Shown here piece by piece: positions 1 to 7,237 of a stretch of DNA of 21,654 bases; positions within the stretch are counted from its first letter, which is position 1; every line of letters starts with the position of its first letter. The notes beneath the pieces are model-generated. The model was given only the letters and a program-made list of their open reading frames with translations, was not told where the DNA came from and did no database searches. Both the position numbers and the translations under genes were made by a program. This DNA is from CAZBMJ01 sp964493205 (GTDB taxonomy: Bacteria > Myxococcota > UBA727 > JABDBI01): assembly GCA_964493205.1 (NCBI GenBank), contig CAZBMJ010000036.1:1-21654 (forward strand), read 5' to 3'.

Positions 1-360
1 TGTGCTTATCCAAAACTCAGATTAACTAATCAATACTTATGGGTAATCATATGACTCCAGCCCCTTCGACAAGCTCAGGGCAGGCTTTAATTTGTCTTTC
101 TATAGCTACGCTCTGATAAAAAAGTGATACAAGATTGTATTTCAAGATATTAAAAAAGATGGTAAAGATGATCATCTAAATTAATAGGTTAAGAGATGAT
201 ATACTGTATTTCATTCCGCAAAAAAGTACTTAAGTTACAATCCTCCCGACTTCAGTACAAAAAGTGACTAGAGACAGTAAATACGTGGTTATTGCAAGAA
301 AGTTGGGCACAACAGTGGATACTGTTGCTAATAGTTAACCTAAGGTTTGGATAAGCACAG
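1..360. mobile_element. Candidate non-autonomous element with 28-bp terminal inverted repeats
   Basis: Bases 1-28 and 333-360 are inverted copies of each other, matching at 25 of 28 positions; the outer end reads TGTGCTTATCCAAA. The interior holds no convincing gene. A short frame at about 230-335 could encode a C-terminal scrap (ending RKLGTTVDTVANS), but I recognise no family. The size and end structure resemble a MITE or the remains of an insertion sequence. No target-site duplication can be tested because the left end is at the window edge. The same end motif recurs at 831-855, so the left and right ends may instead belong to a family of dispersed repeats. Confidence 0.4.
62..80. repeat. 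Short palindromic REP-like repeat
   Basis: CCCTTCGACAAGCTCAGGG is an imperfect palindrome with CCCT/AGGG arms. Palindromes of this style are known as dispersed repeats in many bacterial genomes, often near GIY-YIG genes. Related GC-rich pieces appear at 395-413, 777-795 and 1140-1224. It stands out from the AT-rich surroundings. Confidence 0.4.
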
Positions 361-420
361 GTGTTCAAATTCTGTTTTCAGCCCGTTTCTACGTGCCCTG
401 ACTCGTTCAGGGCATCCAGA
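335..420 (+). repeat. Left arm of an 86-bp inverted repeat around a GIY-YIG gene
   Basis: This arm is the reverse complement of 770-855 with only three mismatches in 86 bp. It contains a small hairpin, GCCCTGA-ctcgt-TCAGGGC, at 395-413. Its outer end overlaps the right terminus of the 1-360 element. The near identity suggests recent duplication, or maintenance by gene conversion or mobility. Confidence 0.85.
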
Positions 421-430
421 GAAAATTTTT

Positions 431-718
431 TCAACAAAGTTCCTTATATAAATCTCGCCACGTTGGATTAAACTCTTCAATTAAATTTAGTTTCCATTTT
501 CTACACCAAGTTTTAAAACACTTTTCTCGTTTGGCTGCCTCAACGTATAACTCATGAACCTCATAATAAACAAGCATATGTACGTTATATTTTTTTGTAA
601 AGCTATGTATTATTTTGTTCCTATGCTCCCAGACTCTTTTTATAAGATCTGTCGTAGAACCTACGTATAATGTCCCATTTCGTTGACTAGCCAAAATATA
701 AACATAAGCTGATTTCAT
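431..718 (-). CDS. GIY-YIG nuclease superfamily protein (URI/YhbQ-like)
   Basis: A 95-residue single-domain protein. The N-terminal AYVYILASQRNGTLYVGST is the GIY-YIG signature, with the two tyrosine motifs in their usual spacing. It is followed by the helix with the conserved arginine (KRVWEHR), and then by REKCFKTWCRKWKLNLIE and NPTWRDLY, typical of the URI subfamily, which carries the catalytic glutamate in the REK helix. The reading frame stays open upstream to 829, but that extension runs into the right inverted-repeat arm. The ATG at 718 with AAGGAA eight bases upstream is the better start. The product is expected to be a small metal-dependent DNA endonuclease; the substrate is unknown. 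The gene lies wholly between the two inverted-repeat arms, so it may be cargo of, or act on, that repeat. The family call is firm, the role inferred. Confidence 0.88.
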   Translation of the reverse strand: MKSAYVYILASQRNGTLYVGSTTDLIKRVWEHRNKIIHSFTKKYNVHMLVYYEVHELYVEAAKREKCFKTWCRKWKLNLIEEFNPTWRDLYKELC

Positions 719-769
719 GGTATTTCCTTGAAATAATTTGATTATATTATAAATTGGAAAGTTTAATTT

Positions 770-855
770 TCTGGATGCCCTGAACGAGTCAGGGTACGTA
801 GAAACGCGCTGAAAACAGAATTTGAACACCTGTGCTTATCCAAACCTCAGGTTAA
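770..855 (-). repeat. Right arm of the 86-bp inverted repeat
   Basis: This is the inverted partner of 335-420, matching at 83 of 86 positions. It carries the hairpin CCCTGA-acgag-TCAGGG at 778-794. Its outer end, TGTGCTTATCCAAACCTCAG, repeats the first 20 bases of the window with one difference. Confidence 0.85.
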
Positions 856-987
856 TACAGAAGTTTTTACGTCTTGGACTAGATAAATTTTGTTACCTAA
901 TCTCAAGCAAAACATATAAGACGTTCTACAAATTGTTCTATTGATCAAATCTTTAACACACATCTAACATAACTTTTTTATGAGATC

Positions 988-1110
988 TTAGCTATAACAA
1001 CTATGAATAAGTTTTTTAGAATGTTGTACTAGACGATTTTCTAAATTATCTGTGTGACCAGTATAATAACTACTATCTGCGCATTTTAAGATATAATACC
1101 CAAAACATAA
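988..1110 (-). pseudogene. Remnant of a second GIY-YIG nuclease gene
   Basis: Read on the minus strand, this stretch encodes YYILKCADSSYYTGHTDNLE followed by NRLVQHSKK. This is the diagnostic N-terminal half of the small GIY-YIG family whose members start near YYVYILKCADGSYYTGHT. An in-frame stop (TAA at 1111-1113) sits just upstream, another closes the frame at 988, and further stops follow, so the start and the C-terminal catalytic half are gone. The sequence is clearly a different subfamily from the intact gene at 431-718. The decay may extend to about 860, where I can no longer follow it. Confidence 0.75.
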
Positions 1111-1139
1111 TTACAGCCCCACAAAAAGCCTTGCCAGAC

Positions 1140-1224
1140 GGCGTCAAAACGCCTCCTCAGGCCGAACGAGCTCTGTTCTTTTCTGATATGTAATGCGAAG
1201 CATTTGCTGTGCTCAGGCCGAACG
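1140..1224. repeat. Cluster of small palindromes and a 13-bp direct repeat
   Basis: The segment contains GGCGT-caaa-ACGCC at 1140-1153 and AATGC-gaa-GCATT at 1192-1204. The 13-mer CTCAGGCCGAACG occurs twice, at 1156-1168 and 1212-1224. The stretch is much richer in G and C than its surroundings. It lies directly upstream of the GIY-YIG remnant in that gene's reading direction, the position where such palindromes are commonly found. No gene is visible in it. Confidence 0.55.
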
Positions 1225-1270
1225 GTGGTTTTATCACATTAAATTCTTTTTCATGCGTAGGCCCTGGCTG

Positions 1271-1370
1271 ACATCTAAGTTTAATTGACCACCATTTTGC
1301 CACTAATCTCTATAACAAAAAAGCCACCTAATTTATAAGTGGCTTTGATTTTTTATGATAGTTTTATGTT
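1271..1370 (+). repeat. Left copy of a 100-bp direct repeat containing a terminator-like hairpin
   Basis: The segment matches 3181-3280 at about 89 of 100 positions in the same orientation. It holds a hairpin with arms AAAGCCACCT (1320-1329) and AAGTGGCTTT (1337-1346), one mismatch in the stem, then a T-rich tract. No gene reads into it from the left in intact form, so this copy looks like a stranded duplicate of the secF terminator region. The AT-rich bases 1371-1518 between it and the next start codon presumably carry that gene's promoter, but no clear -35/-10 pair could be chosen. Confidence 0.85.
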
Positions 1371-1518
1371 TGTTTTATTATAAGTCATAATAGACTGCTT
1401 AAATTATTAATATATATCATTTATTTTTTAAATTATTTGATAACTTGTATTTACATTATCTAAAAAAATATATAAATATAAATTATTAATTTAGTTATAT
1501 TGTTAAACGGGAATATTA

Positions 1519-3147
1519 ATGAAAAAAATAAGTTACTTTTTATTCATATTAGGACTTTTACATGCTTTTTCTAGTATGGCAATCGATGGCTTTGTAAAAG
1601 CCGATATAGGTTGGGAGGCAAAGAAATTTATCTCAAGAAATTTGAATAATTCACAAATATACAAAATCGAAAATGATACATTTTACTTAAAATTACAAAA
1701 TGAAAATCTAGAAGAAATAGGTAAGTTTACTGGTGAAACATCTGATAGTTGTTATGCATACGTTGAAGCTTTTTTAAAGAGTAAATATACTTCATTATCA
1801 AATTTTAACTACTTGAAACCTTTCGATTTTATAAAATTATTTATTGAGCATTTTGTGGAGGAAGTGAAAGAGCCACAAAAAGACGATATAGTGTTCTATT
1901 ATGACAACAAGGGCGCCATTAATCATGTTGGTGTAATGGCTTCTCATAATATGGTCAAAGCAAAGTGGGGTAATAACCTTGATGGAAAAGTATTAGAGCA
2001 TAAATTAGAAACAGTGGTCTGTAATTATGGTCCATATTTAAATTTTTACCGATTAAAAGATGAATTTAAAGATATAGAAGCTTATAAAACCGGATTTTTT
2101 GATCCATTATATGAACAATTATTTTTAAATTTTAGCCTTTTGTGCAAAAAAGATAATTACACCCTTAATGGTCAACTTATTAATGATATAGAAACTCAAT
2201 TGTTAAACCTAAAAAAAGAAATTAATAATATTATAAATATTTATATTAATAAGTGTTTTGATGAGCATAAAATAAAGTTCTCACTTATTTGTGAGCAATC
2301 TTGTGTAACACCTATTTTAACAGCCCGTCCTATAATAATTGATAATCTAATAAGGAATTGGTTAAAAACAAAAAACGACTGTGAAGTTCACTGGTTTGTA
2401 GATAAGTTTTTATTAAAAATTATTGAACAATTACATAATAGTAAACAAATTTTTCCTCTTACAAACGATTGTACTGACAGCATGATAAATTATATAATCT
2501 ATATTAATAATATTTTGAAAAATGAAATAAATCAAGAAAGGGAAAGAGAAAAAAAAGAACAAATTGAACAAATTAAACAAATTGAACAAATTAAACAAAT
2601 TGAACAAATTAAACTTTATAAAGGTAAAATAGCTGACTACATATATAATAAAATAAAAATGTATCAAGATCTTATGGATCTCTTTAAAGAGAATCCTAGT
2701 GTTGATTTATTAGAAAAAATTAAATCCGCATTAATAAATAAAATATCATCATATGAATTGAGTTCTATTTTTAGTGAAATATCCCAATTATACCCAGAAC
2801 AAAAATTAGAAGATTTATTGCCATCCCAAAGCGAAGTAACAAAAGACTGTCCTCGTAATAGGCATTTTATTATACTTTTTTACTCATTTCAGCCTCTACA
2901 TATTGATTTTGAAAAAGATGGAGAAACTATTAGATTTGAACTCCCTGATACACTGTCAATAATTAACTGTATGAAGGAAATATCTGAGTTTGTAGGCAAT
3001 TTAGATAAAGCACCTAAATCTTTAGAAGCAAGAAATAAGGCTATTGAAGTATTAGAAAGTATTGGCGTATCGCGCTTGAAAATTGAAAAGTTCTTTGAAG
3101 ATTTAAATAATAAAGATAAAGATACCAATGTAAGCCATGAAATTTAG
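1519..3147 (+). CDS. Secreted NlpC/P60- or CHAP-like cysteine peptidase with coiled coil
   Basis: A 542-residue protein starting with a Sec signal peptide (residues 1-21, cut near SSMA-ID). Residues about 65-180 look like an NlpC/P60 or CHAP fold: a candidate catalytic cysteine at 78 (SDSCYAYV), the strand PQKDDIVFYYD at 119-129 that corresponds to the family's 'GDLVFF' element, histidine 136 in INHVGVMASH, and a closing strand YLNFYRLK. Such enzymes cleave peptidoglycan peptides or related amide bonds outside the cytoplasm. Residues about 180-335 are unassigned. Residues 335-370 are a charged coiled coil built from EQI/KQI triplets. The C-terminal 170 residues are Lys-, Glu- and Ile-rich and unrecognised. 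GGGA lies about eight bases before the ATG. The gene is flanked by a 100-bp direct repeat and is more AT-rich than the sec genes, which suggests acquisition or local duplication. The peptidase assignment rests on motifs only. Confidence 0.6.
   Translation: MKKISYFLFILGLLHAFSSMAIDGFVKADIGWEAKKFISRNLNNSQIYKIENDTFYLKLQNENLEEIGKFTGETSDSCYAYVEAFLKSKYTSLSNFNYLKPFDFIKLFIEHFVEEVKEPQKDDIVFYYDNKGAINHVGVMASHNMVKAKWGNNLDGKVLEHKLETVVCNYGPYLNFYRLKDEFKDIEAYKTGFFDPLYEQLFLNFSLLCKKDNYTLNGQLINDIETQLLNLKKEINNIINIYINKCFDEHKIKFSLICEQSCVTPILTARPIIIDNLIRNWLKTKNDCEVHWFVDKFLLKIIEQLHNSKQIFPLTNDCTDSMINYIIYINNILKNEINQEREREKKEQIEQIKQIEQIKQIEQIKLYKGKIADYIYNKIKMYQDLMDLFKENPSVDLLEKIKSALINKISSYELSSIFSEISQLYPEQKLEDLLPSQSEVTKDCPRNRHFIILFYSFQPLHIDFEKDGETIRFELPDTLSIINCMKEISEFVGNLDKAPKSLEARNKAIEVLESIGVSRLKIEKFFEDLNNKDKDTNVSHEI
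2557..2610 (+). repeat. Six tandem copies of a 9-bp unit inside the coiled coil
   Basis: Six consecutive 9-mers of the form (G/A)AACAAATT encode EQI or KQI at residues 347-364, and a partial seventh follows. The copies differ only in their first base. Because 9 is a multiple of three, gain or loss of units would lengthen or shorten the coiled coil without a frameshift. Confidence 0.9.
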
Positions 3148-3180
3148 CTCATACCTCAGGTTAAGGATTTGAAGTAGATG

Positions 3181-3280
3181 ACATCTAAATTTAATTAGCC
3201 ACCGTTCTACCACTAATCTCTATAACAAAAAAGCCACTTAAGTTATAAGTGGCTTTAATTTTTTATGATAGTTTTAACTT
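3181..3280 (+). repeat. Right copy of the 100-bp direct repeat, ending at the secF stop
   Basis: This is the partner of 1271-1370, with 11 differences in 100 bp. Its last base is the final base of the secF stop codon, so the repeated unit corresponds to the whole 3' flank of secF. Homology to a third, partial copy at 21589-21638 begins further left, at 3157, and continues to 3206. Confidence 0.85.
3230..3262. terminator. Bidirectional intrinsic terminator between the secreted peptidase gene and secF
   Basis: The arms AAAGCCACTTA and TAAGTGGCTTT form a perfect 11-bp stem with a 5-nt loop. On the plus strand it is followed by AATTTTTT, and on the minus strand by a run of six T. It can therefore end both the plus-strand gene at 1519-3147 and the minus-strand sec operon. 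Confidence 0.85.
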
Positions 3281-4593
3281 CACACTACGCCTTTGTGCTT
3301 ATCTTCGCGAGTATACCCTGTGCTAGTAGTGTTTGCATTAGTATCATGATGGTGAAAATACTTTTTAGCTAATATGTAAGCAGCAGGAGCTACTAACATA
3401 GAAGTAAGGGCACCAAAAGTAATACCAACACTTAAGACAAGAGCAAAAGTTTTGATCATACCGTTAGTAAAAATATAAATAGCTAAGCTTGAGAAAAGCG
3501 TTGTCAACGTAGTATTTATGGTTCTACTTAAGGTATCGTTAATAGCCTTATTTACATAGGGAATGGTTTCTTCAATAGACAGAGGTTTTTTGGGGTTGCT
3601 TGGTAGAGTTTCTCGAATTCTGTCAAACACTACTACGGTATTATTAATGGAATAACCAACAATGGTTAATAGTGCCGCAATAGATGGAGCATCAAACTCA
3701 AGTCTGAAAATTAAGAAAAGCAGCATGGCGATCATAATATCGTTGATGAGAGCAAATATGGTTCCAGGAGCGAAATACATATCAAATCTTACCATAATAT
3801 AAATAACAATGGCTAGAATAGAATAGACAACTGCTAGTATCCCATCGGTTTTAAGCTGTTTAGATACTTGGCTATCCACAAAGTCCACTTTTCTAATTTC
3901 AATGCTTCCAAACTTATTTTCCAACTCTTTTTGAATTTTATTAGAGACGCCTGCAAAATGGATAGTATATTTTACTTTACCGCTTTTAGGTTCATCCGCT
4001 ACTACTGCATTATTAGTGCTTGCTTCTTCGGTGAGAGTTGCACGAGTTGCTCTAAGTTCTAATCCTGCTTTTTGCTCAATAATAGTTTTTATGTCGTTTT
4101 TTTGTTTGCTTAGAGAATCTTTTATGACGTTTGGATCTTGGCCAGCTTGTATAAAAGGCTCATCTATTATTAAAACTAGTTGATTACCCGTCTTTTCGTC
4201 AAACACAGTTTGTATGCTTTCTTGCTTAAGACCAAGATCTTTTTGCAACATTGGTTTTAAGCTATCTACTTCCTCATGTTTTAAGGCGGCAGCTCGTTCT
4301 ACTCTAATAAGCATTTCATTGTTTTGAATAGGGCCAAATTGCTGGATTTGGTTTTTTTCAAAACCTGATTCGTTGAGAACTTGCCTGATTTCTGCGCTGG
4401 ATACTGGTTTAGAAAACTTTATATGCAGCTCTGATCCACCCGAAAAATCGATTCCCAAGTTTATGCCAAAAATAAACAAACCAATTAACGTTACAATAGG
4501 CAAAACAACCGCAATTATCATGGATAATTTAAATTGCGAAGCAAAGTTAATGGGAGTTTTAGGATCAAAAATAGTTATGAATTTATGTTTCAT
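3280..4593 (-). CDS. secF: Protein translocase subunit SecF
   Basis: A 437-residue inner-membrane protein that works with SecD and the SecYEG channel to complete protein export using the proton gradient. The N-terminal membrane segment is at about 24-44, followed by the family motif LGIDFSGGSELHI (46-58). A long periplasmic domain spans about 60-245; it is larger than in E. coli SecF (323 residues) and resembles deltaproteobacterial SecF. Five further membrane segments follow between 250 and 410. The core motif TIVGYSINNTVVVFDRIRE (310-328) has asparagine at 318 where SecF proteins normally carry the conserved aspartate (SIND), and ALINDIMI (281-288) has asparagine where histidine is usual. 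The gene starts 18 bases after the secD stop with AAGGAA five bases before the ATG, and ends at the bidirectional terminator. Confidence 0.96.
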   Translation of the reverse strand: MKHKFITIFDPKTPINFASQFKLSMIIAVVLPIVTLIGLFIFGINLGIDFSGGSELHIKFSKPVSSAEIRQVLNESGFEKNQIQQFGPIQNNEMLIRVERAAALKHEEVDSLKPMLQKDLGLKQESIQTVFDEKTGNQLVLIIDEPFIQAGQDPNVIKDSLSKQKNDIKTIIEQKAGLELRATRATLTEEASTNNAVVADEPKSGKVKYTIHFAGVSNKIQKELENKFGSIEIRKVDFVDSQVSKQLKTDGILAVVYSILAIVIYIMVRFDMYFAPGTIFALINDIMIAMLLFLIFRLEFDAPSIAALLTIVGYSINNTVVVFDRIRETLPSNPKKPLSIEETIPYVNKAINDTLSRTINTTLTTLFSSLAIYIFTNGMIKTFALVLSVGITFGALTSMLVAPAAYILAKKYFHHHDTNANTTSTGYTREDKHKGVV

Positions 4594-4611
4594 TTGAATT
4601 CCTTTTAGTCT

Positions 4612-6387
4612 TTATATGGATAGGGTTTTTTGGCCATTTGCGCTTAACATATCAAAGAATATCCTAGTGATAAAAATAGCACTAAAAACCGAAGATACTG
4701 TTCCAATCAAAAGCATAGTTGCAAAGTTTTGTACTGGACCAGTACCAAATTGCCATAAGACTATACCTGCAATAAGTGTGGTAATATTGGCATCTAGGAT
4801 GGCGCTCATTGCTGAGTGATAGCCCGTTTGTATCGCTGATAAAGGAGTTTTGCCCAAGCGTAATTCTTCTCGTATTCGTTCATTAATAATCACGTTTGAA
4901 TCTACCGCCACACCAATGGTTAATAATAGACCCGCAATACCAGGCATGGTGATGGTTGCTCCAAGCACTGAGAGTGTAGCCAAAATACAAAGCATGTTAA
5001 AGACTACACCAATAATAGAAATAATACCGGCCACGCGATAGTAAAATATCATAAATACAACAACCAATATTGTACCTATTAAAAATGCTATTTTGCCTTC
5101 TTCAATAGAATCTTTACCTAAGGATGGTCCCACGCTTTTTTCTTCTCTAAAGGTCACTGGTGCAGGCAATGCTCCAGATTTTAGCACAACAGCTAGTTGA
5201 TTAGCATCTCTCATAAGTTCTTGGTTGCTTCTTGCACCACCCATACTAATAAATGCATTACCATCAGGTATTTTGGTGTTGATTACAGGAGCACTATCAA
5301 CAATATCTTCAAGCACGATTGCCATTCTTTTGCCAATAGAATTAGCCGTAAGATCAGCAAAAATTTTAGCACCAACTGGACTAAAAGATAGGCTGACGCC
5401 AGGCCTTGGATCCATACTAGAGCCTGCAGAAACTCTGGCATCTATTAAATCATCACCACTTAGTGGAACTTTTCTATCAAGAGTATAGGTTCTCATTAAG
5501 CCATCTCTATCATTGCCGTATTTAACTACTAAGTTAGTTGGTACTTTATTAGTTAAATAGTCTTTTACACTAGCTAGTTTATCTTTATGAAACTCTAGAT
5601 AAATATCTTTAGCGGTTCCAGTGTTAGATCGTGAATAGCCACTTTCTATGAGTTTAGCGCCTTCAGGTAGATCTTTGAGGTCTTTTAAGAAAGTATTTGA
5701 ATCATCACACATTTGAAATTGCAATTGAGCTGTACGTCCAAGCATACTTTTCGCTTGTTCAGGATCATCATACCCTGGCAGCTGTATTACTACGTCATCG
5801 CCTTTTCTAGAAATAGATGGTTCGACTACACCCATTTTACCTACTCGGTTAGTAATAGTAGTGATAGTTTGATTTACGGCATCATGTTTAATAGATTGCA
5901 CCATGCTAGAATCAAGTTTTAGCTCAACAGTAGTTGCAGTACTGCTTACATACACAAAGTCAGAGAACTTTTTTAAAACGCTAGATTTAAACTTATCCAA
6001 ATCTGTCACAGAGGAAAAAGTTAGCTCTGCTTTATCTTGTAGAGTCGGTGTTTCACCAGTTTGTTTGCTAGAAGCTACGTTTATCCCTTCATCTTTAGCA
6101 AAGCTCACTAATCTATCAAGAGCTCTAGCTGTTTTATCGGTGATTGCCTTCTCAATATCGATTCCTAATACCATATGAACACCACCTTGAAGATCAAGGC
6201 CTGCTACTATGTGGGAAGTAGGTGACCAAGATGGTATAAATTTAGTGAAAGCATCTTTACTTTGCCTTACTTCTTTAAGCTGAGTTTCATCTAGAGTAAA
6301 ATAAACTATTGATGGATAAAGAAAATAAAATGTTATACCTAATAGGCCTGTAGCTAATAACAGGCGTATTTTCCAACTCTGTTGCAT
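4612..6387 (-). CDS. secD: Protein translocase subunit SecD
   Basis: A 591-residue partner of SecF. One membrane segment is at about 8-30. The motif AGLDLQGGVHMVLGID (62-77) marks the start of the periplasmic P1 domain. The sequences GKRMAIVLEDIVDSAPVI (352-369) and REEKSVGPSLG lead into five C-terminal membrane segments from about 430 on. The proton-relay aspartate is present in TIGVAVDSNVIINERIRE (490-507, Asp496). AGGAG precedes the ATG at good spacing. It lies 34 bases after yajC and is followed closely by secF, so the three are surely one operon. Confidence 0.97.
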   Translation of the reverse strand: MQQSWKIRLLLATGLLGITFYFLYPSIVYFTLDETQLKEVRQSKDAFTKFIPSWSPTSHIVAGLDLQGGVHMVLGIDIEKAITDKTARALDRLVSFAKDEGINVASSKQTGETPTLQDKAELTFSSVTDLDKFKSSVLKKFSDFVYVSSTATTVELKLDSSMVQSIKHDAVNQTITTITNRVGKMGVVEPSISRKGDDVVIQLPGYDDPEQAKSMLGRTAQLQFQMCDDSNTFLKDLKDLPEGAKLIESGYSRSNTGTAKDIYLEFHKDKLASVKDYLTNKVPTNLVVKYGNDRDGLMRTYTLDRKVPLSGDDLIDARVSAGSSMDPRPGVSLSFSPVGAKIFADLTANSIGKRMAIVLEDIVDSAPVINTKIPDGNAFISMGGARSNQELMRDANQLAVVLKSGALPAPVTFREEKSVGPSLGKDSIEEGKIAFLIGTILVVVFMIFYYRVAGIISIIGVVFNMLCILATLSVLGATITMPGIAGLLLTIGVAVDSNVIINERIREELRLGKTPLSAIQTGYHSAMSAILDANITTLIAGIVLWQFGTGPVQNFATMLLIGTVSSVFSAIFITRIFFDMLSANGQKTLSI

Positions 6388-6421
6388 GTTGTTGTCTCCT
6401 AAAAACTAATTATGGCTAAGC

Positions 6422-6730
6422 TTAGTTAGCTTTTTCTATTGCGGCACTTTCACTTGGGGTTATTACACCTTGAACTGCTTGTTTTAATACTTTTAATCGA
6501 GTTTTATCGCTAATTTCAATAAGTACTATCTTATCTTCAACCAAATATATTTTACCCATAATCCCTGAAGCTAAAATAACTTCATCACCTTTTTTAAGGT
6601 TATCAAGTAAATTTTGGTGTTTTTTTTGTTGTTTTTGTTGCGGTCTAATCAAAATAAAATATAGCACAGCGAACATAACGCCAAACATTAATACAGTTCC
6701 CATTAAACCACTACCGGCTCCATTACCCAT
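6422..6730 (-). CDS. yajC: Preprotein translocase accessory subunit YajC
   Basis: A 102-residue small membrane protein that associates with SecDF. A single membrane segment (about 9-28) is followed by the hallmark ILIRPQQKQQKKHQ and the soluble domain containing LKKGDEVILASGIMGKI. The start is set at the ATG at 6730: it has a strong AAGGAG nine bases upstream and gives the family's usual length. An alternative start 11 codons earlier would add MNRSQFKEKFI in front of a poor ribosome site. It is the first gene of the yajC-secD-secF unit. Confidence 0.95.
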   Translation of the reverse strand: MGNGAGSGLMGTVLMFGVMFAVLYFILIRPQQKQQKKHQNLLDNLKKGDEVILASGIMGKIYLVEDKIVLIEISDKTRLKVLKQAVQGVITPSESAAIEKAN

Positions 6731-6770
6731 AATAAACTTCTCCTTAAATTGACTTCTATTCAAGCATTAT

Positions 6771-6812
6771 CTGTGCTTATGCGCAATGGGTGAGGATTTA
6801 ACTTAATGACGA
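6771..6812 (-). repeat. Possible dispersed repeat between the toxin gene and yajC
   Basis: The stretch begins TGTGCTTAT like the repeats at 1 and 831. On its minus strand it has CATCGTCATT and ATTGCGCATA, both of which are found fused at 21566-21583. The matches are short, so homology is tentative. Confidence 0.25.
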
Positions 6813-6823
6813 TGAACTAAATG

Positions 6824-7237
6824 CTAAGAATTAAAAAACTGTAAAAAATTAAAGGGCTTTATTATTTTACCGCCTGTATATTTTTCTAATACCAGAAGAT
6901 CTTTATCACCAGAAACAATATATTTTGCCTTAGTGGATACAGCTAAATCTAAAAACATTTGATCTTTTTGATCTCTACACATTTGATTAGCTTGTGTAGC
7001 CGGCGTACAAAAAATCGATTTAAGTAGTATCATATCGATTAATTCATCAAGGACCTCGCTATCAAATTTTTTGACTTTCTTTTTCAGTTTGTTTGCTGTT
7101 TCAATATATTCCTGAGCTATTTCTTTTGAGCAAATGTGAGTGAATTTTCCTTCATCCAAAAGAATAAGAATATTCCTAGCGTGTCCTGACCAAAATATAC
7201 CAGACATGATAACATTTGTGTCTAATATTGCCTTCAT
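6824..7237 (-). CDS. PIN-domain toxin, putative toxin-antitoxin RNase (COG1569-like)
   Basis: A 137-residue PIN-fold protein. It has the acidic pocket of the family: Asp6 in ILDTNVIMSG, Glu43 in IAQEYIE, the CRDQKDQMFLDLA block with Asp92 and Asp97, and SGDKDLLVL with Asp111 and Asp113. PIN toxins are magnesium-dependent ribonucleases held in check by a partner antitoxin. The ATG overlaps the antitoxin stop by four bases (ATGA), which implies translational coupling. The gene sits between tgt and yajC, splitting a cluster usually found unbroken. The full set of acidic residues argues for an active enzyme; the RNA target is unknown. Confidence 0.88.
   Translation of the reverse strand: MKAILDTNVIMSGIFWSGHARNILILLDEGKFTHICSKEIAQEYIETANKLKKKVKKFDSEVLDELIDMILLKSIFCTPATQANQMCRDQKDQMFLDLAVSTKAKYIVSGDKDLLVLEKYTGGKIIKPFNFLQFFNS

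Noticed and set aside
230..338. Short frame ending RKLGTTVDTVANS
   Set aside because: Too short and without a start codon; it could be a transposase or regulator scrap, but no family motif is recognisable.
719..829. N-terminal extension of the GIY-YIG gene
   Set aside because: The extra 37 codons lie partly in the inverted-repeat arm, lack family similarity, and a good ribosome site supports the start at 718.
335..1224. Possible CRISPR array from repeated palindromes
   Set aside because: The repeats are not regularly spaced, occur in opposite orientations, and no cas gene is nearby.
2431..2667. Minus-strand frame rich in Phe-Asn-Leu repeats
   Set aside because: It is the antisense shadow of the coiled-coil tandem repeat in the secreted peptidase gene.
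3290..3300. TGTGCTTATC inside secF, matching the left-end repeat motif
   Set aside because: Only ten bases match, and they are part of the SecF coding sequence.
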